This document shows, piece by piece, positions 13,807 to 21,471 of a stretch of 38,228 nucleotides of DNA. Made by a program: the position numbers and the translations under genes. Each line of letters opens with the position of its first letter. Positions within the stretch are counted from its first letter, which is position 1. The notes beneath the pieces are model-generated. The model was not told the DNA's origin. It made no database searches and was given only the letters and a program-made list of their open reading frames with translations. Source of the DNA: an uncultured Olsenella sp. (GTDB taxonomy: Bacteria; Actinomycetota; Coriobacteriia; Coriobacteriales; Atopobiaceae); contig UQIF01000021.1 in NCBI GenBank assembly GCA_900540955.1, positions 1 through 38,228 of the forward strand. The letters are read 5' to 3'.

Positions 13807-15573
13807 TTACTCGCCTTTCTGGATGCAGCCGAAGGGGCAGGACTGGACGCACTGGTTGCAGCCGATGCACTGGTTGGGGTCGATGACGGCCAGCTCATCC
13901 TCGTCGCGTCCGAGGGCGGGGCAGCCGATCTGGATGCAGGTGCCGCATCCCTGGCAGCCCTCGACCACGGGCTGCGGACGGCGGCTGCGGTCGATTAGGC
14001 GGCACGGCGAGCGGAACACCAGCACCGAGAGCTTGTCGGTGTGGGCGACGGCCTCCTCGAGCGCCCGGCGGATCTCGGTGGCGTCCTGGGAGTCGACCAG
14101 CGTGACCTCGTCTACGCCGAGCGCGCGGCAGAGCTCGACGATGTCGAGCGGCTTGTCGGCGGGAACCTCCAGCGGCGACACGCCGCGGGCCTGCTCGTCC
14201 AAGGTCACGCCGTTGCAGGGGTTGCCCTGCGCGCCGGTCATGGCGGTGGTGCGGTTGTCGAGGATGCACAAGGTGCCCTTGCCGCCGTTGTAGACGGTGC
14301 CGAGCAGGCTCGTGATGCCGGAGTGGGCGAAGGTGGAGTCGCCGATCACGCCGACGACGGGGCGGCCGGTGCGCTCAGCGGCGCCGGCGAGCTCCATGCC
14401 GTGGGCCATCGAGAGCGAGGCGCCCATGTCGATGACGGAGTCGACGGCGCGGAAGGGGGCGACGGCGCCCAGGGTGTAGCAGCCGATGTCGCCGGTGACG
14501 ATGGCGTTCATCTCGCGGAGCTGCACGTAGACCAGTCGGTGCGGGCAGCCGGAGCAGAACGCGGGCGGGCGGGCCGGCAGGTTCTGCGCGGGCGCGGGAT
14601 GGGGCGGCTCGGCCAGGCCGAAGGCGGCGCGGATGTGGGTGGGGCGGATTTCGCCCCCGCGGGGCAGGGCGCCCGCGGGGGGAACGCTGACCTCTACGCC
14701 CATGGCGCGGACCTTCTCGGCGAAGTAGGTGCAGGTCTCCTCGACCACGTAGAGCTTGTCGACGCTGGCCGCGAACTCGGCGATCTTCGCCGGCGGCAGC
14801 GGCCAGGTGATGCCCAGCTTGAGCGTGGACGCCTCGGGCAGCGCCTCGCGCACATGGGTGTAGAGCGCGCCGGCGCAGATGACGCCCACGGAGGCGTCGC
14901 GCATCTCGACGCGGTTGAGGTCGGTCTGCTCGGCGAAGGCGACGAGGGCGTCCTCGCGCTCGTCGGTGACGGCGCGGCGACGCACCGCCATCGCGGGCAT
15001 CATGACGAACTTGCCGATGTTGCTCTCGTAGGGGCGCGGCTCGACCTCGGCGCGCTCGCCGTCGACGTCGACCATGGTGCGGGTGTGCGCGACGCGCATG
15101 GTCTCGTGCAGCATGACGGGGGTGTCGAAGCGCTCGGAGAGCCCGAAGGCGGACTTGGACATCTCGTAGGCCTCCTGCGAGTCGCAGGGGTCCAGGCACG
15201 GGATGCGCGCGAAGCTCGCGTAGTAGCGCGAGTCCTGCTCGTTTTGCGACGAGTAGCAGGACGGGTCGTCGGCCACAAGGAGCACGAGGCCCCCGTTCAC
15301 GCCGGTGTTGGCCGCGCTCATGAAGGGGTCCGCCGCGACGTTCAGGCCCACGTGCTTCATGGCCGCGAACGCGCGGACACCGCCCATGGCGGCGCCCAGG
15401 GCGACCTCGAGGCCGACCTTCTCGTTGGGTGCCCACTCGCAGTAAACGCCGTCCTTCTTTACAAGGTTCTCCAGGGCCTCGGTCGACGGCGTGCCGGGGT
15501 ATCCGGACCCCACCGCGCAGCCGGCCTCCCAGACGCCCTGGGCGATGGCCTCGTTTCCGCTCAGAAGCTGCAT
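13807..15573 (-). CDS. iorA: Indolepyruvate:ferredoxin oxidoreductase, alpha subunit
   Basis: 588 residues, normal for IorA. It starts LLSGNEAIAQGVWEAGCAVG with SGYPGTPSTEALE (alpha-type oxidoreductase domain). The thiamine-diphosphate domain follows near residues 345-480, with FCSGCPHRLVY, GDIGCYTLG, VIGDSTFAHSGI and LDNRTTAMTG. Two [4Fe-4S] motifs close the protein: CQGCGTCIQIGCPALG and CIGCNQCVQSCPFGC. It binds thiamine diphosphate and passes electrons to ferredoxin. The ATG has a good Shine-Dalgarno (aaggagagg). It is 46 bp behind the CoA ligase gene and 2 bp before iorB, so all three are probably one operon for aromatic amino acid breakdown. Confidence 0.95.
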   Translation of the reverse strand: MQLLSGNEAIAQGVWEAGCAVGSGYPGTPSTEALENLVKKDGVYCEWAPNEKVGLEVALGAAMGGVRAFAAMKHVGLNVAADPFMSAANTGVNGGLVLLVADDPSCYSSQNEQDSRYYASFARIPCLDPCDSQEAYEMSKSAFGLSERFDTPVMLHETMRVAHTRTMVDVDGERAEVEPRPYESNIGKFVMMPAMAVRRRAVTDEREDALVAFAEQTDLNRVEMRDASVGVICAGALYTHVREALPEASTLKLGITWPLPPAKIAEFAASVDKLYVVEETCTYFAEKVRAMGVEVSVPPAGALPRGGEIRPTHIRAAFGLAEPPHPAPAQNLPARPPAFCSGCPHRLVYVQLREMNAIVTGDIGCYTLGAVAPFRAVDSVIDMGASLSMAHGMELAGAAERTGRPVVGVIGDSTFAHSGITSLLGTVYNGGKGTLCILDNRTTAMTGAQGNPCNGVTLDEQARGVSPLEVPADKPLDIVELCRALGVDEVTLVDSQDATEIRRALEEAVAHTDKLSVLVFRSPCRLIDRSRRPQPVVEGCQGCGTCIQIGCPALGRDEDELAVIDPNQCIGCNQCVQSCPFGCIQKGE

Positions 15574-15619
15574 GCGCTTCTCCTCTCCTTATGTGTCCGC
15601 ACGCGCCGAGGTCGCGACG

Positions 15620-17260
15620 CTAGCGGCGGTTCTCGTAATCGACCAGGCTCGCGGCGCCGTACTTGGCGCGCAGGGCCGGCTTCTCTATCTTGCCCGTGGG
15701 GTTGCGCGGCACGTGCGCAAAGATGACCTTGCGCGGGCGCTTGTAGCGAGGCAGCCCCAGGCAGAACTTCTCGATGTCCTCCTGCGTGACGGGCGCGGCG
15801 TCGGGCTTAAGCTCGATGACGGCGCACGAGATCTCGCCCAGGCGCTCGTCGGGGATGCCTATGACGGCGACGTCCTGGATGGCGGGGTGGCCCATGAGGT
15901 AGTCCTCTATCTGGACGGGGTAGATGTTCTCGCCGCCCATGATGATGACGTCCTTCTTTCTGTCGACGAGCCAGTAGAAGCCGCCCTCGTCCTGGCGCGC
16001 CATGTCGCCGGTGTGGAGCCAGCCGTCGATCAAGGTCTCGGCCGTGGCGGCGGGGTCTTTGTAGTAGCAGTCCATGAGGCCGGGGCCCTTGACGCACAGC
16101 TCGCCGACCTCGCCGGGCTCCACCTCGGCGCCCTTCTCGTCGACGATCTTGCACTCCCAGCGATAGCCGGGCACGCCGATGGCGCCCACGTGGCCGACGT
16201 TGTCCACGCCGAGGTGGACGCAGCCCGGGCCCATGGACTCCGAGAGGCCGTAGTTGGTGTCGTACTGCTGGTTGGGAAAGACCGCAAGCCAGCGCTCGAC
16301 CAGGCTCTTGGGCACGGGCTGGGCGCCGATGTGCATGAGGCGCCACTGGTCGAGGTGGTAGTCGGCCAGGTTCACGCGGCCCTCCTCGATGGCGACGAGG
16401 ATGTCCTGCGCCCAGGGCACGAGCAGCCACACGATGGTGCAGCGCTCGTCCGAGGCGGTCTGCAGGATAGTCTTCGGCGAGACGCCGCGCAGAAGCACGC
16501 CGCGGCCGCCGGCCAGAAGGCTGCCCATCCAGTGCATGCAGGCGCCCGTGTGGTAGAGCGGCGGGATGCAGAGGAACACGTCGTCGGCGGTCTGGCCGTG
16601 GTGGGCCTGCTCCATCTCGGCGGCCTGAGTGAGGCTCTCGTGGTTGTGGAGGATGGCCTTGGGGAAGCCGGTCGTGCCCGAGCTGAAGTAGATCGCCGCG
16701 TCCTCGTGCGCGTCCAGGGCGACCATCGGGTCGGAGGAGGAGCACAGCGAGACGAGCTCGTAGTAGGGCTCGGCCCAGGTCGGGCAGTCGTCGCCCACGT
16801 AGAACAGCAGCCTGCCGGGGGCCACGCGCTCGGCGATCTCCTCGACGCGGCCGATGAACTCGGGGCCGAAGACGAGGATGTCGACGTCGGCCTTGTCCAT
16901 GCAGTACTCGATCTCGTCTGCGGAGTAGCGGAAGTTGAGCGGCACCACGGTGGCGCCGGACTTGAGGGCGCCGAAGTAGATGGGCAGCCACTCGATGCAG
17001 TTGTAGAGCAGGATGGCGACCTTGTCGTCCTTGCGGACCCCGCGCGAGAGCAGCAGGTTGGCAAAGCGGTTGGCCTTCTCGTCAAAGACGGCCCAGGTCA
17101 TCTCGCGGCGGAACGGCTGCTCGTCGGTGGTCTCGACGAGGTCGTAGTCGCGCCAGGTTATGTGGCGGTTCTCGTGGCGCTCGGGATTGACCTCCACGAG
17201 CGCGGTTTCGCAGGGCCGCGCAGCCGCGTTCGCGCGCAGCATGTCGACGATTGTGTTCAC
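15620..17260 (-). CDS. AMP-forming acyl/aryl-CoA ligase
   Basis: 546 residues of the adenylate-forming (class I acyl-CoA synthetase) family. Motifs in order: IYFSSGTTGFPKA (P-loop, about 189-201), NYGLSE, GWLHTGD, DRKKDVIIMGGENIYP and the catalytic lysine in PRNPTGKIEKP near the C-terminus. It activates a carboxylate with ATP to an adenylate, then transfers it to CoA. Placed first in an operon with iorA-iorB, a substrate such as an arylacetate, or use in the reverse direction on arylacetyl-CoA to recover ATP, is plausible; the sequence alone does not settle which. GTG start at 17260 with Shine-Dalgarno ggaggggagg. Residues 30-50 contain a family-atypical insert (ERHENRHITWRDYDLVET). Confidence 0.88.
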   Translation of the reverse strand: MNTIVDMLRANAAARPCETALVEVNPERHENRHITWRDYDLVETTDEQPFRREMTWAVFDEKANRFANLLLSRGVRKDDKVAILLYNCIEWLPIYFGALKSGATVVPLNFRYSADEIEYCMDKADVDILVFGPEFIGRVEEIAERVAPGRLLFYVGDDCPTWAEPYYELVSLCSSSDPMVALDAHEDAAIYFSSGTTGFPKAILHNHESLTQAAEMEQAHHGQTADDVFLCIPPLYHTGACMHWMGSLLAGGRGVLLRGVSPKTILQTASDERCTIVWLLVPWAQDILVAIEEGRVNLADYHLDQWRLMHIGAQPVPKSLVERWLAVFPNQQYDTNYGLSESMGPGCVHLGVDNVGHVGAIGVPGYRWECKIVDEKGAEVEPGEVGELCVKGPGLMDCYYKDPAATAETLIDGWLHTGDMARQDEGGFYWLVDRKKDVIIMGGENIYPVQIEDYLMGHPAIQDVAVIGIPDERLGEISCAVIELKPDAAPVTQEDIEKFCLGLPRYKRPRKVIFAHVPRNPTGKIEKPALRAKYGAASLVDYENRR

Positions 17261-17693
17261 GGGCCTCCCCTCCGGGTGCGGCGCGCCTCCCTATGGCGCG
17301 CGACCTCTAAATCATACGCAGGTGGCGGGCACGGGGCCCGGCGCATCGGCAAGCGGGGCATGGGCCTGCCCGCTGCCGCGTCGCCGCCCAAGTATAAAGT
17401 GGGCGACCCGCGAGAGGTCCTGGGGCGGCTCGACAATTGACGTGCACGACACATGTTCGGATGCGCGGCGCCGTGGGCGGGCGGCGGACGGGGCAAGAAG
17501 TGCGCCGCGTCGGCTGTTGTGCCTAGCCTTGTGCCAAGCTGTTGGGGCACGCCGCTGGGACAAGCCGCCGCGACGAGCCGCCCACCGGAGCGGCGCCCGC
17601 CGCCCGCCGAGCCGCCCGCGGTCCGCGGGCGCGAGCCCGCGCCGCGCGGGAACGCTGAGCATATAAGTTGTTTCTCCAAAACGGGAGGGCGCC
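17261..17693. other. 433-bp divergent intergenic region
   Basis: Very GC-rich, between the divergent CoA ligase operon and the DUF2804 gene. I see no gene. A TATAAG (17662-17667) 27 bp before the DUF2804 start is a possible -10 without a clear -35. On the minus strand TATGAT (17316-17311) could be the -10 of the ligase operon, also lacking a -35. A gcgcgggaacg block (17645-17655) resembles the repeats before the Bce ATPase gene. Confidence 0.4.
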
Positions 17694-18779
17694 ATGCAGA
17701 CCCAGGGAAAGGACCGCGCGCACGGCTGCGCGCACGACCATCGCATCCAAATGACGGGCAACCTGCTCGACGGCCAGGGGCGCCTGCGCGAGGCAGGCTT
17801 CGCCTGCGCGCCGCCTTTCCTCTACAACCGCGAGGACATCGCCGCGCCCGCCTGGCGTATCAAGGACTGGGACTACTACCTCGTCAACGACGACGACTTC
17901 GCCCTCGCGCTCACGTTTTCCGACCTCGGCTACCTGGGCCTTGTCTCGGCGAGCGTCATGGACTTCGCCGCGCGGACGTTCAAGACCACAAGCGAGGTCG
18001 TGCCCCTCACCCTCGGCTCCTTCCGCCTGCCCCGGAGCTCCTCCCGAGGCGACGTCAGCTGGTCGAACTCCCGCTGCCGCGTCGAGTGGCGCCATGTGGG
18101 CGCGGACGGGCGGGCCCGCCGGCTCTCGTTCTTCATGGCGCGTTTCGACGGCTCCTCCGACCTCGAGGCCGAGCTCTATCTCGACCGTGAGCCCGCCGAC
18201 TCCATGGTCATCGCGACGCCGTGGGCCGAGGACCCGGCCGCCTTCTACTACAACCAGAAGATCATCGGCATGCGCGCCCGCGGCGGCTTCCGCGCAGGCG
18301 GCCTCTTCCACGAGTTCGAGGCGTCGGAGGCGCTCGGCCTGCTCGACTGGGGCCGCGGCGTGTGGACCTACGAGAATACCTGGTACTGGGCGGCGGCCCA
18401 GGGCTACCAAGACGGCCGCCTCGTCGGCCTCAACCTCGGCTACGGCTTCGGCGACACCTCGGCGGCCAGCGAGAACATGGCATTCGTCGACGGCGTCTGC
18501 CACAAGCTGCACCTCGTCGACTTCGGGATCCCGCGCCGCGCCGACGGCGGCTACGACTACCTGGCGCCCTGGCACATGACCGACGACGAGGGCCGCCTCG
18601 ACCTCGCCTTCACTCCCCAGATCGACCGCACCGACAACATCGACGTGGCTAACGTTATCGTAAGCAAACAGCACCAGGTCTTCGGCCTGCTCACTGGTAA
18701 GATTGTCCTCGACGACGGCTCGGAGCTGCGCGTTCGCGATCTTCGCGGCAGCGCCGAGCACATCTACAACCGTTACTAG
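17694..18779 (+). CDS. DUF2804 family protein
   Basis: 361 residues. The N-terminus contains QMTGNLLDGQGRLREAGFA; then WRIKDWDYYLVNDDDFALAL and SDLGYLGLVSASVMD, the opening typical of DUF2804, with later FYYNQKIIGMRARG, WDWGRGVWTYENTWYWAAAQ-like segment and a closing VFGLLTGKIVLDDG. The fold of the family is thought to be lipocalin/AttH-like, which would suggest a small-molecule or lipid ligand, but function is unknown. No signal peptide. The ATG has a Shine-Dalgarno (gggaggg). It precedes the response regulator by 58 bp on the same strand and might share its transcript; a hairpin lies between. Confidence 0.8.
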   Translation: MQTQGKDRAHGCAHDHRIQMTGNLLDGQGRLREAGFACAPPFLYNREDIAAPAWRIKDWDYYLVNDDDFALALTFSDLGYLGLVSASVMDFAARTFKTTSEVVPLTLGSFRLPRSSSRGDVSWSNSRCRVEWRHVGADGRARRLSFFMARFDGSSDLEAELYLDREPADSMVIATPWAEDPAAFYYNQKIIGMRARGGFRAGGLFHEFEASEALGLLDWGRGVWTYENTWYWAAAQGYQDGRLVGLNLGYGFGDTSAASENMAFVDGVCHKLHLVDFGIPRRADGGYDYLAPWHMTDDEGRLDLAFTPQIDRTDNIDVANVIVSKQHQVFGLLTGKIVLDDGSELRVRDLRGSAEHIYNRY

Positions 18780-18795
18780 TCGTGCCGCCGGACGG

Positions 18796-18835
18796 GCCCT
18801 TCTTTCCAGCCTGCCCAGGCGCGGGAAAGAAGGGC
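18796..18835 (+). promoter_or_regulatory. 12-bp hairpin enclosing the response-regulator ribosome binding site
   Basis: 18796-18807 pairs perfectly with 18824-18835; the loop itself contains a nested gcctg/caggc. The right arm contains the Shine-Dalgarno (gaaagaaggg) of the response regulator, 2 bp before its ATG. It has no T run, so blocking translation is more likely than ending transcription. Confidence 0.55.
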
Positions 18836-18837
18836 GC

Positions 18838-19512
18838 ATGCGAAGGCTGCTCGTGGTGGAGGACGACCCAGCGATCCGCGAGGGGCTCTGCGCGCTTCTT
18901 GCCCGCAACGGCTACGAGCCCGCCTCGCTCGACGATTTCGGGGACGTGGCGGCGCGGATTCTCGATGCGGCGCCCGACCTCGTGCTTTTGGATCTCAACC
19001 TGCCCGGCGTGGACGGCGGCTACGTGTGCCGCGAGGTCCGCTCCGCCAGCGGGGTGCCCATCATCGCCGTGACGAGCCGCGACACCGACATGGACGAGCT
19101 CGTCACGCTGGCCGCCGGCGCCGACGACTTCGTGGCCAAGCCCTACAACGAGCAGGTCCTTCTTGCCCACGTGGCCGCCGTGCTCAAGCGCACCTACGGG
19201 GACGGCGCCGCCGCGGCGGCGCGCATCGAGCATCGCGGCGTCGTGCTCGACACGACCCGCTGTGAGGTCTCCTACCAGGGGAAATCCGCCGAGCTCACAA
19301 AAAACGAGCTGCGGATCCTCGCGCTTCTGATGCGCGGGGCGGGCTCGGTCGTGAGCCGCCAGCGCATCCAGGAGGAGCTCTGGGAGTCCTGCGACTTCGT
19401 CGACGACAACACGCTCACCGTGAACATCAGCCACCTGCGCCAGACGCTCACCGGCATCGGCGTGGCCGACCTCATCGCCACGCGCCGCGGACTCGGCTAC
19501 ATCGTGGAGTAG
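18838..19512 (+). CDS. OmpR-family response regulator (BceR-like)
   Basis: 224 residues. The receiver domain has acidic pair D9-D10 (VVEDD), phospho-acceptor D52 in LVLLDLNLPGVDG and conserved Lys in FVAKPY. The C-terminal winged helix has LTKNELRILALLMR, WESCDFVDDNTLTVNISHLR and the closing TRRGLGY. It is followed immediately by a sensor kinase and then an ABC pair of the Bce type, so it very likely controls the ABC genes in response to cell-wall-active peptides. The ATG at 18838 is preceded by a good Shine-Dalgarno locked in a hairpin; the upstream extension overlaps the DUF2804 gene and is rejected. Confidence 0.93.
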   Translation: MRRLLVVEDDPAIREGLCALLARNGYEPASLDDFGDVAARILDAAPDLVLLDLNLPGVDGGYVCREVRSASGVPIIAVTSRDTDMDELVTLAAGADDFVAKPYNEQVLLAHVAAVLKRTYGDGAAAAARIEHRGVVLDTTRCEVSYQGKSAELTKNELRILALLMRGAGSVVSRQRIQEELWESCDFVDDNTLTVNISHLRQTLTGIGVADLIATRRGLGYIVE

Positions 19513-20574
19513 GTGAGAAGGGCCGTGGGGTACCGCTTCGCCGACTACCTGCGCGACCGCGCGCCCTCCGCCGCCGTCGCGTGCGCGGGGATCGCCGTGG
19601 TCGCGCTCATGCTCCTGGCCGCGGGCATGCCGGGCAGGGCGTGCGCGGCGGTGTGCGGGGTCGCGGCCGTCTCGGGCGTGCTCGCCGCCGGGCTCGACTA
19701 CCTTCGCCGGCGCGGGTACTACCGCAGGCTCGCCGCCATGGCGGAGGGGCTCGCGCGCGAGGGCCGCGCCTACTTGGCTGCCGAGCTCGCAAAGGAGCCG
19801 TCCTGCACCGAGGAGCGCGTTTTCCAGGAGGCGCTGAGGCTCGGGTCGAAGTCGATGGCCGACGAGCTCGCGCGCATGCGCGCAGACCAGCGCGCCTACC
19901 GCGACTACGTCGAGACCTGGGTGCACGAGGTAAAGACGCCCATCGCCGCCGCGCGCCTGGCCGCCGCCAACGACCCCTGCCCCGTCGCCGAGGCGATGGA
20001 CGTCGAGCTCGGCCGCGTCGAGGGCTTCGTCGACCAGGCGCTCTACTACGCGCGCAGCACGTCTGTGGACCGCGACTTCCAGGTCCGCGAGGTCGTGCTC
20101 GCCGACGTGGCGCGCGCCGCCGTGCGCAGCTGCGCCCGCACGCTCATCGACGCCGGCGTGGCGCCTGAGCTCGCCGACCTCGACCTCACCGTGCGCGCCG
20201 ACCCCAAGTGGCTCGAGTTCTGCCTGCGCCAGGTGCTCGTCAACGCGGCCAAGTACCGGCGCGACGCGGACGCGCTGGCGGGGGAGCCCGCGCGCGTGAA
20301 GCTGTGGGCGCGCAGGCGCCAGACGGGCCTCGACGCGTGGGAGACGGAGCTTTTCGTGGAGGACAACGGCGTCGGCATCCCCGCGTGCGACCTCGCGCGC
20401 GTGTGGGACCGCGGCTTTACCGGCGAGAACGGCCGGCGCTATGCCCGCTCCACCGGCATCGGCCTCTACCTTGTGCGCGAGCTCTGCGCAAAGATGGGCC
20501 TCGGCGTGTCGTGCGCCTCCGAGCCGGGCTCCTGGACTCGCGTGTCTATCACCTTCCCCGACTCGGGGCGCTAG
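19513..20574 (+). CDS. Intramembrane-sensing histidine kinase (BceS-like)
   Basis: 353 residues, starting at GTG directly after the response-regulator stop. Two transmembrane helices lie at about residues 19-38 and 43-62 with almost no external loop, the hallmark of kinases that sense through a partner ABC permease. The phosphorylated His138 is in WVHEVKTPIAA. The ATPase part has an N box (QVLVNAAKYR), VEDNGVGIP, and TGIGLYLVRELC. It would receive a signal from the BceB-like permease encoded downstream and phosphorylate the preceding regulator. Confidence 0.92.
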   Translation: MRRAVGYRFADYLRDRAPSAAVACAGIAVVALMLLAAGMPGRACAAVCGVAAVSGVLAAGLDYLRRRGYYRRLAAMAEGLAREGRAYLAAELAKEPSCTEERVFQEALRLGSKSMADELARMRADQRAYRDYVETWVHEVKTPIAAARLAAANDPCPVAEAMDVELGRVEGFVDQALYYARSTSVDRDFQVREVVLADVARAAVRSCARTLIDAGVAPELADLDLTVRADPKWLEFCLRQVLVNAAKYRRDADALAGEPARVKLWARRRQTGLDAWETELFVEDNGVGIPACDLARVWDRGFTGENGRRYARSTGIGLYLVRELCAKMGLGVSCASEPGSWTRVSITFPDSGR

Positions 20575-20578
20575 GCGC

Positions 20579-20597
20579 GCGGGAACCTTGCGGGAAC
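20579..20597 (+). promoter_or_regulatory. Direct repeat gcgggaac spaced by 11 bp, candidate regulator site
   Basis: gcgggaac occurs at 20579-20586 and 20590-20597, one helical turn apart, about 55 bp upstream of a TATGGT -10 candidate (20649-20654). OmpR-family regulators commonly bind direct repeats with 10-11 bp spacing. It lies between the kinase and ABC genes. Confidence 0.4.
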
Positions 20598-20688
20598 GTA
20601 AGGCTGCGCTCACCTGGGGCCATGGCGGGCGCGGCCGCCGCGCGGGAGTATGGTCGTGACCTGAAAACGCCAAAGGAAAGGAAGCGCC

Positions 20689-21471
20689 TTGGCTTCTAAC
20701 CCCCAAAACCAGCCCGTGCTGCGCCTCGAGGCCGTCGAGAAGTACTACGGCGGAAGCGACAACGTGACCCGCGCCCTCGACGGCGTGAGCCTGACCGTCG
20801 GCTCCGGCGAGTTCGTCGCCGTCATGGGCCCCTCCGGCTCCGGCAAGACCACCCTGCTCAACTGCGTCTCCACCATCGACCGTCCGACCGCGGGCAACAT
20901 CTACGTCGACGGCGTCGACGTCACGACCCTGCGTCACGCCGACCTCGCGCGCTTCCGCCGCGAGCGCCTCGGCTTCATCTTCCAGGACTCGAACCTGCTC
21001 GACACCCTGACGGCGCGCGAGAACATCGCCCTCGCGCTCACCATCAACCGCGTGTCCCCGCGCGAGATCGCGGTCCGCGTCGCCGACGTCGCCCGGCGCC
21101 TGCAGATCGAGGAGGTCCTCGACAAGATGCCGCACGAGATGTCGGGCGGCCAGCGCCAGCGCGTCGCCGCGGCCCGCGCCATCGTGTGCGACCCCTCGCT
21201 CGTGCTCGCCGACGAGCCCACGGGCGCCCTCGACTCGAAGAACTCCCGCCGTCTGCTCGAGAGCCTGACCGGGCTCAACGCCTCGGGCGCCACCATCATC
21301 ATGGTCACGCACGACTCCTTTGCCGCGAGCTACGCCGGCCGCGTCGTCTTCATCAAGGACGGCCGCGTCTGGAGCGAGCTCGCCCGCGGCGCGAAGACCC
21401 GCCGTCGCTTCTTCGACGAGGTCATGGACACCGTGAGCTTCCTCGGCGGGGAGGGTCCCGATGCTGATTAA
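20689..21471 (+). CDS. ABC transporter ATPase (BceA-like)
   Basis: 260 residues of the MacB/LolD/BceA subfamily. Walker A GPSGSGKTT (about 46-54), Q-loop FIFQDSNLLDTLT, signature EMSGGQRQRVAAARA, Walker B LVLADEPTGALDS and H-loop VTHDS. Powers the FtsX-type permease downstream in detoxification and sensing of antimicrobial peptides. TTG start with an AG-rich Shine-Dalgarno (aaaggaaaggaag). The 3' end overlaps the permease start by 11 bp. A candidate regulator site lies 92 bp upstream of its start. Confidence 0.93.
   Translation: MASNPQNQPVLRLEAVEKYYGGSDNVTRALDGVSLTVGSGEFVAVMGPSGSGKTTLLNCVSTIDRPTAGNIYVDGVDVTTLRHADLARFRRERLGFIFQDSNLLDTLTARENIALALTINRVSPREIAVRVADVARRLQIEEVLDKMPHEMSGGQRQRVAAARAIVCDPSLVLADEPTGALDSKNSRRLLESLTGLNASGATIIMVTHDSFAASYAGRVVFIKDGRVWSELARGAKTRRRFFDEVMDTVSFLGGEGPDAD

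Noticed and set aside
15491..17440. 649-residue + strand frame
   Set aside because: Antisense to the CoA ligase, which has complete motifs and a Shine-Dalgarno.
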